In this document: in pieces, positions 19,381 to 27,749 of the stretch
How the letters are laid out: each line of letters begins with the position of its first letter
Position numbering within the stretch: the first letter of the stretch is position 1
Assembly: GCA_035420085.1 (NCBI GenBank)
Contig: DAOLUH010000017.1
Coordinates: 38,313-102,312, forward strand
DNA length: 64,000 bases
Source of the DNA: DSWT01 sp035420085
Lineage (GTDB): Bacteria; Chloroflexota; Anaerolineae; B4-G1; SLSP01
Reading direction: 5' to 3'
Position numbers and translations under genes: made by a program
The notes under the pieces: model-generated
The model's database searches: none
The model's input: only the letters and a program-made list of their open reading frames with translations
Told to the model about the DNA's origin: nothing

Positions 19381-19737
19381 AGTTTGACGATCTCCTTTCA
19401 AATCAATGGTGTTATGAACAACTCGATGAAAATGTAACGACTTTCCTGATTTTCGCTATGCGCACCTCCTTTCTTGCTTCAAGACTATTGCTCCATCTTA
19501 TGCTTTGTTAAAGGATCATAGAGCAGGGCGCCGCCATCTGATAGCCTCTGTGCTCCTGTGGCAGACTTATTTTATAGGGAAATCCGGTTTGTTGCCACCT
19601 GGCAGCGCAGTGGACTATCTTTGACGTGGACACGCTATAGTTTAGCAACGATTCAACGGAAAGTCAATAGTCAAATGTTACAAAATTTCCTGTTCGAAAG
19701 CTTGGGCAAGATGCAAGGGCGGACTTTTGCTCTCTTG
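19381..19737. other. 357-bp gap upstream of the protease fusion
   Basis: Read on the minus strand, this should carry the protease promoter, but no convincing -35/-10 pair is seen. It contains a ten-base anti-16S match AAAGGAGGTG (19463-19472, minus) that is not followed by ATG, GTG or TTG at normal spacing. No other gene is recognised. Confidence 0.5.
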
Positions 19738-20934
19738 CTATCCATAGACCACATCCACTTGGCGTTTCGTTGCCGCCGATTCCGTAATCGCGGCGCACAC
19801 GCAGTCGGCGCGGTAGCCGTCTTCGAAGGTGGCCCCGTAAGGCGCGACGTCCTTGTCGTTGACGATGCAGTCGAGGAAGTGCGTCAGCTCGTGGACGAAG
19901 CTGTGCTCCCAGCCGATCATGTGGCCCTGTGGCCACCAGTTGCCCCACCAGGGATGATACGGCTCGCTGACCAGCACGCGACTGAAGCCGGCAGTTTCCT
20001 TGCGACCTTCGCCCACCCAGTAGACCTCCAGCTCGTTCAGGCGTTCCAGGTCGAAGACGATACTGCCCTTCTCGCCGTTGATCTCGATGACCTCGTGGTT
20101 CTTGCGTCCGGCAGCGAAGCGTGTAGCCTCCAATGTGCCAATCGCGCCGCCCTCGAACGCGACGGTTGAGACGAAGGCGTCGTCAATGTCCACGGTCGCC
20201 AGTGAGCCGTCGGGCAGCGGGCGCTGCGGGATGAACGTGCGCGTCATCGCGCCGACGCTCTCGATCTCGCCCACCAGGAAGCGCCCCAGGTCGATGATGT
20301 GCGCGCCCAGGTCGCCCATTGCGCCGGCGCCGGCTTCGGCCTTGTTCAAGCGCCAGACCATCGGCGTGCCGTAGTGCGGCATCACCCACTCTTGCAGGTA
20401 GACGGCGCGGTAGTGGTAGATGCGGCCCAACGCGCCGCTCTCAATCAACTCGCGCGCCTGGCGGATGGCGGGCACGAAGCGGTAGTTGAAGGCGACCATG
20501 TGCTTGACGCCGGCTTTCTCCACCGCCTCCCACATCGCTTTGGATTCCTCCGGGTTGCGGCCCAGCGGCTTCTCGCAGAAGACGTGCTTGCCCGCTTCCG
20601 CCGCCGCGATACTCGGTTCGGCGTGCATGTTGTTGGGCGCGCCATTGTCGAAGAGTTGCACGGCTTCATCCTTGAGCATTTCGCGCCAATCGGTGTAATG
20701 CTTCGCGTAGCCATACCGCCTGGCGGCCTCGGCGACGCCTTCCTCGTTGCGCCCGCAAATCGCCGCCAGCACCGGCACGGCGGGTGGGGGATACATCATA
20801 TAGGGAATCTTCTTGTACGCATTGCTGTGGGCTTTTCCCATAAACGCATAGCCCAGCATCCCGACGCCGACTTCTGGGGCTTCCCCCTCCGCCTTCGCGC
20901 CGGCCATCGTCGTAAAACCACCACTGTCGCTCAT
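19738..20934 (-). CDS. Gfo/Idh/MocA-family oxidoreductase (second copy)
   Basis: A 398-residue enzyme with a short polar N-terminal extension before the Rossmann strand (VGVGMLGYAFMGKAHSNAY), the family EKPL motif (CEKPLGRN) and the active-site helix GDLGAHIIDLGRFL. GGAGG lies 6 bases before the ATG. It is the second gene of a minus-strand pair with the TIM-barrel isomerase at 21031, mirroring the arrangement at 7971-10268. The substrate is probably a sugar or inositol derivative. The C-terminal region with EVIEINGEKGSIVFDLERL is typical of sugar dehydrogenases of this family. Confidence 0.92.
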   Translation of the reverse strand: MSDSGGFTTMAGAKAEGEAPEVGVGMLGYAFMGKAHSNAYKKIPYMMYPPPAVPVLAAICGRNEEGVAEAARRYGYAKHYTDWREMLKDEAVQLFDNGAPNNMHAEPSIAAAEAGKHVFCEKPLGRNPEESKAMWEAVEKAGVKHMVAFNYRFVPAIRQARELIESGALGRIYHYRAVYLQEWVMPHYGTPMVWRLNKAEAGAGAMGDLGAHIIDLGRFLVGEIESVGAMTRTFIPQRPLPDGSLATVDIDDAFVSTVAFEGGAIGTLEATRFAAGRKNHEVIEINGEKGSIVFDLERLNELEVYWVGEGRKETAGFSRVLVSEPYHPWWGNWWPQGHMIGWEHSFVHELTHFLDCIVNDKDVAPYGATFEDGYRADCVCAAITESAATKRQVDVVYG

Positions 20935-20961
20935 ACAAACCTCCGATGAAGAATGCTTGAG

Positions 20962-21036
20962 ATGGAGTATGGAGTAAGGAGTATGGAGTATGTTTTCTGC
21001 CCTTACTCCATACTTCCTACTCCCTACTCCTTATTC
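20962..21036. repeat. Inverted GGAGTAT/GGAGTAG heptamer array
   Basis: The left arm 20962-20992 (GGAGTAT and GGAGTAA units) faces the right arm 21001-21036 (TACTCCC and TACTTCC units). The right arm contains the stop codon of the minus-strand isomerase. It has the same sequence family as the arrays around 9081. Confidence 0.85.
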
Positions 21037-22029
21037 ACTCCCAAACGCCGCATCAAACGCCACCGCTGACGGCGCGAAGTCCTGCTTGCGGATCATCGCC
21101 AGCGACTCCTGCGCGCCGTATTCGCGGTCCATGCCGCTGTCTTCCCACTCGATGGAGAGCGGCCCCTGGTAGCCGGCGCGGTTGAGCGCGCGGATGATCG
21201 GATCCCAGCGCACATCCCCGTGGCCCGGCGAGACGAAGTCCCACCCGCGCCGCTTGTCGCCGAAGTCCAGATGCGACGAGAGGATGCTGCTCCGCCCATC
21301 CAGGTGCAGCCGTGAGTCCTTCACGTGGACGTGGAAAATGCGGTCGGGGAAGGCGTAGATCAGCTCCGGCGGATCAATAAACTGGTGAATCAGGTGGCTC
21401 GGATCGAAGTTGATGCCGAACGCCGGGTGGCCGTTGACGGCTTTGAGCGCCCGCTCGAAGGTGACGATGTCGTAGGCGATCTCCGTGGGATGCACTTCCA
21501 GCCCGAATTTGACGCCCTCGGCCTGGAAGGCGTCGAAAATCGGCGTCCAACGCGCGGCGAAGTCGGCGTACCCCGCGTCAATGTCGGCCTGCCCCGTGGG
21601 CGGGAAGAAGTAGAACATCCCCCACACGCTGCTGCCGGTGAACCCGTTGACGATGTCCACGCCGAAGAGTCTGGCGGCCTTCGCCGTGTTCTTCACTTCC
21701 TCGGCGCAGCGTTGCCGCACGCCCTCCGGGTCGCCGTCGCCCCACAGGCGCGGCGGGAGAATGTTCTTGTGGCGACGGTCAATGTTGTCGCACACGCACT
21801 GCCCGACGAGGTGCGTGCTGATGGCGAAGCACTTGAGGTTGTACTTCGCCAACAGGTCGCGCTTCGCGCGCACGTAGGCGTCGCTTTCGAGCGCCTTATC
21901 CACCTCGAAGTGGTCGCCCCAGCAGGCGAGTTCGAGGCCATCGAATCCCCACGCGGCGGCTTTCTGCGCGAGGGTTTCCAGGGGCAAATCGGCCCATTGT
22001 CCGGTAAAAAGGGTGATTGGTCGTCCCAT
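21031..22029 (-). CDS. Sugar phosphate isomerase/epimerase, xylose-isomerase-like TIM barrel (second copy)
   Basis: A 332-residue AP_endonuc_2-fold protein with metal-site segments LEVHPTE, INFDPSH, HVHVKDS and IEWEDSG in order. AAGGAG sits 8 bases before the ATG. It is cotranscribed in order with the oxidoreductase at 19738, from which it is separated by a GGAGTAT array. It is longer than the copy at 9510 and clearly diverged from it, so the two are not a recent duplication. Confidence 0.9.
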   Translation of the reverse strand: MGRPITLFTGQWADLPLETLAQKAAAWGFDGLELACWGDHFEVDKALESDAYVRAKRDLLAKYNLKCFAISTHLVGQCVCDNIDRRHKNILPPRLWGDGDPEGVRQRCAEEVKNTAKAARLFGVDIVNGFTGSSVWGMFYFFPPTGQADIDAGYADFAARWTPIFDAFQAEGVKFGLEVHPTEIAYDIVTFERALKAVNGHPAFGINFDPSHLIHQFIDPPELIYAFPDRIFHVHVKDSRLHLDGRSSILSSHLDFGDKRRGWDFVSPGHGDVRWDPIIRALNRAGYQGPLSIEWEDSGMDREYGAQESLAMIRKQDFAPSAVAFDAAFGSE

Positions 22030-22219
22030 AATTCAAGCTCCTTTTGTGATATAGATTGATGGTTTTATTGAGAAGCGTATTCAGTCCATAGCAGATTGGA
22101 ACCGTGTTGTTGTCTACCTCGATATAATATGCCTCACTGAGGGTATGTCAAACGTCTTGCCGGGAGGTCGCGTATCCGAATGTCATTTCTTCACGGAGGC
22201 GACCGCAGGTTGCCCAGCG

Positions 22220-22690
22220 TCAGGCCCTCGGTTTCCGCCGCGCCATCCACTTCTCCGGGTTGTCCAATGGCGCAAAGCCCCCGTAATCGCGATAGAGTCC
22301 GTGAGCATCGCGGGTAGCGAGCAGGAACAGGGCGTGGGGAAAGTGTTCGTTGGCATAATCAGAGATGCAACCGATGAGCCACTTCCCCAGTCCGCGCCCA
22401 CGATAGGCTTCGGCGATGAAGACATCGCAGAGCCAGGCAAACGTGGCCTGATCGGTCACCAGACGGGCGAAGCCAACCTGCCGGTCGGAGCCAATCTGTT
22501 GGCCGCCCTCGTAAACGCCGAAACACACTGAATGTTCGATGGATGTGTCAACGACATCGCGTGGCCGTCCCTGCGCCCAGTAGGATACATCCGCCAGCCA
22601 GTGATGGATGAAATCGCGGTCGAGTCGGGCTGGATCGGTGCTGATGCGATAGGGATCGTCGTGATACTCAGCGGGAGATGAAGGCTTCAC
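22220..22690 (-). CDS. GNAT-family N-acetyltransferase
   Basis: 156 residues with the GNAT acetyl-CoA loop (VFIAEAYRGRGLGKWLI) and a C-terminal YRDYGGFAPL segment usual for this family. It starts with GTG at 22690; AAGGA lies about 10 bases upstream. It begins 15 bases after the stop of the restriction endonuclease gene, so it is probably cotranscribed with the methylase/endonuclease pair. Whether it has any role in that system is unknown; a passenger gene is the simpler view. Confidence 0.85.
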   Translation of the reverse strand: MKPSSPAEYHDDPYRISTDPARLDRDFIHHWLADVSYWAQGRPRDVVDTSIEHSVCFGVYEGGQQIGSDRQVGFARLVTDQATFAWLCDVFIAEAYRGRGLGKWLIGCISDYANEHFPHALFLLATRDAHGLYRDYGGFAPLDNPEKWMARRKPRA

Positions 22691-22705
22691 AGTTAAGCAA
22701 TCCTT

Positions 22706-23839
22706 TTAGTCGCTTTCGTTGCTTTCCGCAGCATGGCGCATTGCCAAAAATGCTTCTTTTAAGGGTTGGCTGACGGCACTCTCAGATTCTGAGAGCAGTA
22801 ACGTTTGGTAGGCTTCCAGGAATTGTATCCGTATGCGGTAAAACAGGTGCAGGAAATAGCGCAAGAAGCTAATACAATCCAAGACGGCAATCTCTATGCC
22901 ACCTGTTCTGTCATACATTCTGGCAGCATATTCGGTGACTTCTTGATCAATTGATTGTGTAGTAATGAAGATGTAGTTGTGGATGTGGGTTCCGTAATGG
23001 ATGATTTTGTCCAAAGCGATATCAATATCATCCTTGGTGATTTGTTTTGCTTTCATTTCATAGCATGTAACGACTTGGTGGTCATCTATTAGCGTGATTT
23101 CCAAGTCGCCCAATGCCCCAGTCTGTTTATCTGCTGCGTTGTGACTCTCTAGCGGCAAAACTTGCTCTCCCAGGAAATCCTGTGCCGCTTTGTAGACCGC
23201 TGCCACAATGAGTACCGGCAGGCGACTGCTGTTCTTTAGTTTGGCATGTTGTTCGATTAATGAGATGATACCTTCCGCTGATAGCGATGTTGTACCCTTC
23301 GATGCCTTGAGTGCAGCCAGTAAAGAGCGCATTCTGTCTCGCTTTTCATCTCTAATGATGACCAACCAGCGTAGAGTCTCCGCTAACAAGTCTTCAGCAG
23401 ATAGCCGCTCACTATGTACAGCGTCAAGCAACTGCAATGTTGCTGTATAGACAGCCGGTGGACGCCCAACGAGATCGATATCAGGGGTGAGGGTAATATT
23501 GCGATTTCTGAAGGCTGGCGTGAGGAAAGCGGTCGTCATATTGCATGGTAATTCGTGCTCAAGGACAAAGTCCAGGACATATCGCTCGTCGTAGGTACGT
23601 CCTGAATAGGCATCATGATCGCCAATCTCAGTATATGGTTTGCGGATGTCTACTTCTGGCAAATGAATCTTGGCTAGCGAACACGCCAAAATGAAGCGGA
23701 CACACGCACGATTCTGCGGATTGTATGCGATGAACTCTATCTGCTCGCGCAGATCAGGTTCAGCGACTATAGAATGGCTTTTGTCTTGTGTTGCACGTTG
23801 GAAAGCTAGATAAAGGATCTCTGAAGGTCTAGTTGCCAT
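22706..23839 (-). CDS. Type II restriction endonuclease, PD-(D/E)XK type
   Basis: 377 residues from the ATG at 23839, chosen because GAGG lies 5 bases upstream; it overlaps the methylase 3' end by 34 bases. A nuclease core is visible as GDLEIT (D245) followed by YEMKAK (E261, K263), the D...ExK pattern of PD-(D/E)XK enzymes. The N-terminus (RPSEILYLAFQRA) and length recall SacI-family endonucleases, but that assignment is from memory. Tight coupling to an adenine methylase is the main support. It is less GC-rich by eye than the surrounding metabolic genes, suggesting acquisition. Confidence 0.78.
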   Translation of the reverse strand: MATRPSEILYLAFQRATQDKSHSIVAEPDLREQIEFIAYNPQNRACVRFILACSLAKIHLPEVDIRKPYTEIGDHDAYSGRTYDERYVLDFVLEHELPCNMTTAFLTPAFRNRNITLTPDIDLVGRPPAVYTATLQLLDAVHSERLSAEDLLAETLRWLVIIRDEKRDRMRSLLAALKASKGTTSLSAEGIISLIEQHAKLKNSSRLPVLIVAAVYKAAQDFLGEQVLPLESHNAADKQTGALGDLEITLIDDHQVVTCYEMKAKQITKDDIDIALDKIIHYGTHIHNYIFITTQSIDQEVTEYAARMYDRTGGIEIAVLDCISFLRYFLHLFYRIRIQFLEAYQTLLLSESESAVSQPLKEAFLAMRHAAESNESD

Positions 23840-24666
23840 TGTACCTCGTGTGCAGGCTGTACTTCGTAATTGACCCAGAGTACCTCCACACGCTCGGTCT
23901 TGACCGAGTGTATGGTCCTGGGGGGCGCTTCGATCATCGTCCAATCTTTATACAACGTATCCAATAGATCGCAACGATAGCCGGACAGCGCAACTTTTCC
24001 CGCGACTCTTTTGAGGACAGCGGCCAATTCCACATGCTCGTTGTCAGTCATTTCGTACTGGTAAGCGTTACTATCGCCTCTTGTGCTGTGCGGGTAGGGC
24101 GGATCACAATAGAATAACGTTTCTTCGCTGTCATAGCGTCGGATGACATTGACTGCTGTATCGTGCTCGATTTGCACGCGCAGCAGGCGTTGCGCGATGT
24201 CCGGCAACGCTTCGACGCTGCCCAGCCACCGCGAGACCGCGCCGGCCATCCCTGCCCGACTGGTCAGACGGCAGTGCGCCCAACGTCCATTACTCGCGGT
24301 CTGTGCCAGGCCAGTGCGAACCTGCCTGGCGCGCACGTAAAATCGCCGCGCGCGTTCCACAGGTGAAAGACCCTGGGTTGACTCGGAAATGGCGGCTTCA
24401 AATTCCTCACGTGAGAATGGGGTCAGTCCAATGGCTTCGATGAGTGCTTCTTTATGGTCGCGCAATACGCGGAAGAAATTGGCAACCTCGCCATCAATAT
24501 CATTGTACGTCTCAATGGGTGCCGGGTCCCTGTTGATGAGCACTGCTGCCGACCCGCCAAAGGGTTCACAATAGTGCGTAGCGTAAGGCAACAGGGGCAA
24601 CAGCCAATCCAGGTGGCTGTATTTGCCGCCATACCAACCAAAGGCGATGAGTTTTTGTTTATCCAT
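23806..24666 (-). CDS. D12-class DNA N6-adenine methyltransferase
   Basis: 286 residues with the Dam/D12 order: GWYGGKYSHLDWL at the N-terminus, the AdoMet-binding EPFGGSAAVLINRDP, and the catalytic DPPY at D188-Y191 (FYCDPPYPHS). It should protect host DNA from the endonuclease encoded just downstream. There is no ribosome binding site in front of its ATG. Instead the 29-codon reading frame 24670-24759, which has an excellent one, stops 3 bases upstream, so translation is probably coupled. The recognition sequence cannot be deduced. Confidence 0.92.
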   Translation of the reverse strand: MDKQKLIAFGWYGGKYSHLDWLLPLLPYATHYCEPFGGSAAVLINRDPAPIETYNDIDGEVANFFRVLRDHKEALIEAIGLTPFSREEFEAAISESTQGLSPVERARRFYVRARQVRTGLAQTASNGRWAHCRLTSRAGMAGAVSRWLGSVEALPDIAQRLLRVQIEHDTAVNVIRRYDSEETLFYCDPPYPHSTRGDSNAYQYEMTDNEHVELAAVLKRVAGKVALSGYRCDLLDTLYKDWTMIEAPPRTIHSVKTERVEVLWVNYEVQPAHEVQWQLDLQRSFI

Positions 24667-24669
24667 AGC

Positions 24670-24759
24670 TTAGATCAACGGTAGTATGGGGGTAATGATC
24701 CCCGGAATCGGCAAATTATCGCCGTAAAAAAGTGTGTTTTCGGTGATCGCTTCAGGCAT
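24670..24759 (-). pseudogene. 29-codon leader resembling the N-terminus of a second DNA methyltransferase
   Basis: The ATG at 24759 has AAGGAG 6 bases upstream. The peptide contains NTLFYGDNLPI, like the N-termini of beta-class DNA methyltransferases (NxLYYGDNLxxL), then loses that similarity and stops at 24670, 3 bases before the adenine methylase ATG. It may be a decayed methyltransferase gene now serving as a translated leader; a purely regulatory leader peptide is the alternative. Confidence 0.55.
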
Positions 24760-24789
24760 GGCGCTCCTTACTCGGCAAGCTGTTCCCTT

Positions 24790-24817
24790 ATGATACTCCG
24801 ATGCAAAGCTTTGGCAA
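24790..24817 (-). promoter_or_regulatory. Predicted promoter of the restriction-modification operon
   Basis: Minus strand: TTGCCA (24817-24812), 16-base spacer, TATCAT (24795-24790), about 30 bases before the leader ATG. It lies back to back with the hicB promoter region. Confidence 0.5.
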
Positions 24818-24838
24818 ACGCAAAATGGGGGCGATTCG

Positions 24839-24847
24839 TGCTATAAT
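24839..24847 (+). promoter_or_regulatory. Predicted extended -10 of hicBA
   Basis: TGCTATAAT forms an extended -10 with a perfect TATAAT, 17 bases before the hicB ATG. No -35 is seen at normal spacing. Confidence 0.5.
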
Positions 24848-24864
24848 GAGTCTGGAGGTGGGAT

Positions 24865-25083
24865 ATGGAACAACAGCCGTTTTTGTTGACGGTGGAGTAC
24901 GAGCAAGAGGACGATGGACGCTGGCTGGCCGAGGTGTTGGAGCTGCCAGGTGTGTTAGCCTATGGCCCGACAATCACAGAAGCTGTGGCGAATGTGCAAG
25001 CGTTGGCTTTTCGGGTGTTGGCAGACCGGCTGGAACATGGAGAGCTAACACCTGCGCCGTTGCAGATGGCGGTGGCTTTGTGA
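24865..25083 (+). CDS. hicB: HicB-type antitoxin
   Basis: 72 residues with the HicB partial RNase-H-like fold: LLTVEYEQEDDGRWLAEVLELPG and YGPTITEAVANVQALA match the family. GGAGGTGG precedes the ATG. It is a short HicB lacking an added C-terminal DNA-binding domain. Its TGA overlaps the GTG start of hicA by 4 bases (GTGA), a typical coupled toxin-antitoxin arrangement, here with the antitoxin first. It is expected to bind and silence HicA. Confidence 0.9.
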   Translation: MEQQPFLLTVEYEQEDDGRWLAEVLELPGVLAYGPTITEAVANVQALAFRVLADRLEHGELTPAPLQMAVAL

Positions 25084-25292
25084 GTCGTTGGCCAGCGACG
25101 AAGGCACGCCAAGTCTTGGCGGCGTTATTGCGCATTGGCTGGCGGGTTAAGCGAACGGCCGGCTCACATCGCATTTTAGAGCGAGAGGGCTGGCCAGATG
25201 TAGTTTTTGCGTTTCATGATAATGTCGAGTTAGGCCCTCGTATGTTGACCAGGATTGCTAAGGTCACGGGACTACAAGTTGAAGATCTGTGA
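25080..25292 (+). CDS. hicA: HicA-type mRNA interferase toxin
   Basis: 70 residues from the GTG at 25080. It shows the HicA dsRBD-like pattern: KARQVLAALLRIGW, then TAGSHRILERE with the catalytic histidine in GSHR, then a C-terminal LGPRMLTRIAKVTGL helix. HicA toxins cleave mRNA. The GTGA overlap with hicB couples their translation, and a bidirectional hairpin terminates the pair. The reading frame appears intact. Confidence 0.9.
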   Translation: MSRWPATKARQVLAALLRIGWRVKRTAGSHRILEREGWPDVVFAFHDNVELGPRMLTRIAKVTGLQVEDL

Positions 25293-25302
25293 TACGGCGT
25301 AG

Positions 25303-25338
25303 AAAAAACGGCCCGCGAATTACTCGTGGGTCGTTTTT
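25303..25338. terminator. Bidirectional terminator between hicA and the CruF-like gene
   Basis: AAAAAACG, GCCC and CGA pair with TCG, GGG and CGTTTTTT, using a few wobble pairs, around an ATTAC-type loop. A-run and T-run flanks make it suitable for both strands. Confidence 0.85.
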
Positions 25339-25347
25339 TGCGTGCAA

Positions 25348-26322
25348 TCATGGTCCAACATAAAATTCCTGTCTCGCCTGTTGCGATCCCACTCTTTTGC
25401 CCTTCATCCAGATCCACCCCAATAACGCACAGTGCACGAGACCGGCGAGCAGCACAAGCCAGAGTACCTCGGAGAACCCTCCGGCAATGGCGAAGAGGAT
25501 GTCCGCCAGGTGGAACACGAGCGGGACCGCAAAGATGGGGAAATCGTCTTTCAAACTGAGTGGTGCTTTCATCTTGCCGCGCCAGAAGATCGCCAGCAGG
25601 ACGGTCGGGAAGAGTAGATGGAATCCGAGCATAACCCACTCGGCGGCGCTTCCCTTGACGAAGAACGGCTCCAACCAGAGCAGAAAATTGGAAAGCGGCG
25701 TCACCAGGATCACCAGAGCCACAAAGGTGGCAAGAAGCGGATACACGTAGCCAGCCACCGGCTTGTATCCGGATCGCTTGAACCACCAACGCCCGATGAG
25801 AATGGTAAAGGTGGCGTACATCATGATGAGCATCCAGCCGGGGAAATTGTAGACGGGGATGTCGTAGATGTTCGCCACGCCCGGTTCGATCAGCCACGTC
25901 CATCTGCCGCTGGTCACGCCTTGCACGGTAAACACCTGCCTGACCGCCACTGGGTCCAGCGAGAAATCTTGCAGCATCCCCCACAGCCCCAGGACGAACG
26001 GCTTGCACCAGTCAGGAATGTCCATCTTTTGCAGCAGCCACAGCCCGACGATCATCACGTCCATCTCAATGAGCGGGACAGAGAGCGGTACGTCGCCCAC
26101 CATCAGGAAGGATCGTCCGTAGACGTACCAGCCTCTGACCACGGCGAAGTTTTCAAAAAGACTGGCATAGAGAAAGACGAAACCAAAGCCTTCCAGCAAG
26201 ACAGAAACCGGGTGCTTGCTTTTCTGGATGACAAAGGCCACGACGACCAGACTGACCAGCAGCGTCAGGATGTCTGCCAAAAGCCAGGGGGTGGGGATCA
26301 GCGTGTCAAACAGGTATTCCAT
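25348..26322 (-). CDS. CruF/DUF422-like polytopic membrane protein
   Basis: 324 residues with about eight hydrophobic segments. Conserved-looking polar positions between helices (EN, RGWYVYGRS, GDVPLSVPLIEMD, QDFSLDPVA, GRWTW, YNFPGW) fit the carotenoid biosynthesis CruF/DUF422 family, whose members hydrate carotenoid ends. It starts 3 bases after the stop of the epimerase, so the two are an operon. No other carotenoid gene is near, so a lipid or isoprenoid role is only a guess. Confidence 0.6.
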   Translation of the reverse strand: MEYLFDTLIPTPWLLADILTLLVSLVVVAFVIQKSKHPVSVLLEGFGFVFLYASLFENFAVVRGWYVYGRSFLMVGDVPLSVPLIEMDVMIVGLWLLQKMDIPDWCKPFVLGLWGMLQDFSLDPVAVRQVFTVQGVTSGRWTWLIEPGVANIYDIPVYNFPGWMLIMMYATFTILIGRWWFKRSGYKPVAGYVYPLLATFVALVILVTPLSNFLLWLEPFFVKGSAAEWVMLGFHLLFPTVLLAIFWRGKMKAPLSLKDDFPIFAVPLVFHLADILFAIAGGFSEVLWLVLLAGLVHCALLGWIWMKGKRVGSQQARQEFYVGP

Positions 26323-26325
26323 TAT

Positions 26326-27306
26326 TTATGCCCAGCCGGCTGCCCTGCGCCACGCCAGCGCATCCGTGATACTCTCGCGCAAGGGACGGGGACTGTAACC
26401 CAACTCGGTGCGGGCTTTGGCGTTGCTGAAGTCGCAGTTCTCCTGCACCGTGCGCAGCGAATAGCGTGTGAATTTGGGGATGGCGTGCGTGATGCGGTAA
26501 AAAGACTCGGTCAGGGTGGCGAAAAGTTCCGCCAGCCACATCGGCACGATGATGTGCGGGGTGTGGATGCCGACGAAATCCTGTACAATCTGCTTGATTT
26601 GCGGGATTTCGATCCGCCCGCCGGAAAGGATGTAGGCTTCGCCGGTGCGCCCCCTGTCGGCGGCTTGCGTCAGCCCCGTGGCGACATCGCGCACATCCAC
26701 GAAGTCGTAAGCGCCTTCTACCAGGAATTGCAGTCGCTTCCGAGCGAAGTTGAGGATGACGTTCCCCATCTCCGAACCCAGATAGTCGTAAGGCCCGATG
26801 ACGCCGGTAGGACAAGCGATGACGGCATCCAGACCTTGCCCGACGGTTTGGAGCACCGCCAACGTGCCCTCCGCTTTGGTGCGGTCGTAGGCCCCGGCGG
26901 GATTGTCCGGCGCAAAGGGGACAGTCTCATCAATGCAAACGCCGTGCGGCATCCGCTTGAGCGCGTGGATCGAGCTGATGTGCACCATCCGCTTGACGCC
27001 GGCTCTGAGCGCCGCCTGCGCCGTGTTGCGCGCGCCATCCACGTTGACTTTGTGCATCAGCGTCTCCGCACCCGGCACGATGGAGATGATACCCGCGAGG
27101 TGGTAGACCGTATCTACACCCTCCATCGCCCGATCCAGCGTTTCGGGCTTGAGGACGTTGCCTTCTACTTTTTCGATGTTCAAACCTTCGAGGGACCGGC
27201 AATCATCGTTGGGGAGCACCATCGCGCGCACGGGCTGCCCTTGCGACAGCAACTCGCGCACCAATACATTGCCGATGTGGCCTGTAGCGCCTGTGACTAG
27301 ATTCAT
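26326..27306 (-). CDS. NAD-dependent epimerase/dehydratase (extended SDR, dihydroflavonol-reductase-like)
   Basis: 326 residues from the ATG at 27306 with GGAGG 6 bases upstream. It has the nucleotide-binding TGATGHIG, a canonical YxxxK (YDRTKAEG) and the HISSIHAL strand before it. Such extended SDRs reduce or epimerise sugars, steroids or polyketide-like aldehydes. It is cotranscribed with the CruF-like membrane protein, which suggests a lipid- or isoprenoid-related substrate rather than a nucleotide sugar, but this is inference. Confidence 0.88.
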   Translation of the reverse strand: MNLVTGATGHIGNVLVRELLSQGQPVRAMVLPNDDCRSLEGLNIEKVEGNVLKPETLDRAMEGVDTVYHLAGIISIVPGAETLMHKVNVDGARNTAQAALRAGVKRMVHISSIHALKRMPHGVCIDETVPFAPDNPAGAYDRTKAEGTLAVLQTVGQGLDAVIACPTGVIGPYDYLGSEMGNVILNFARKRLQFLVEGAYDFVDVRDVATGLTQAADRGRTGEAYILSGGRIEIPQIKQIVQDFVGIHTPHIIVPMWLAELFATLTESFYRITHAIPKFTRYSLRTVQENCDFSNAKARTELGYSPRPLRESITDALAWRRAAGWA

Positions 27307-27650
27307 GCTAACCTCCGACTGCACGTTCGTCTAAAATAAGAGCCTGAAAATCCAATAATGAATGAGCCACACTATCCAGTTACATGGAGAACGCTGCTTG
27401 CACAGAGGTTGCGAATCAAAAGTCAGCAGGAAAGGGGAAAAATCCTGTAGCGCGAGCCAGAGGGCCGCGCTACTATAAATGAGGCTGTTAATTTACGCGC
27501 CAGTTCTGAATAAAAACCGACTGGTCGGTATGTTTTTATTATACCTTCGTTTCATGCGGTGTCAATGGTTTGTGTATAGGACAAATTATTGGAGATTGCT
27601 TCGCTCACTGCCCCCGTCTCGGGGGCAGGCCAAAAGGCTGCTCTGACGAG
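27307..27650. other. Intergenic region with hairpins between divergent genes
   Basis: Holds an imperfect GTAGCGCG...CGCGCTAC hairpin (about 27450-27475), an AT-rich stretch (27500-27590) and the GCCCCCG hairpin at 27609. No gene is recognised. Confidence 0.6.
27609..27627. repeat. Dispersed GCCCCCG-TCT-CGGGGGC hairpin, copy 1
   Basis: TGCCCCCG-TCT-CGGGGGCA within CGCTCACT...AGG-like context. The reverse complement of 37230-37250 matches it except for a T-A to C-G change in the closing pair, which keeps the stem. Confidence 0.75.
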
Positions 27651-27679
27651 TTGTGTGATCCACATGACTAATGTATAAT
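27651..27679 (+). promoter_or_regulatory. Predicted promoter of the GH31 gene
   Basis: TTGTGT (27651-27656), 17-base spacer, perfect TATAAT (27674-27679), about 70 bases before the ATG. An ACTTTCG tandem word lies in the leader (about 27706-27732). Confidence 0.65.
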
Positions 27680-27749
27680 CAGCCTCAAACTTTGGGCTGA
27701 CGAATCAACCTTAAACTTTCGACTTTCGACGTGTATTGAAGGAGCCTTT

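Noticed and set aside
25618..27300. 560-codon plus-strand frame
   Set aside because: Opposite two genes with clear motifs and starts; the translation is His/Asp-rich and matches nothing.
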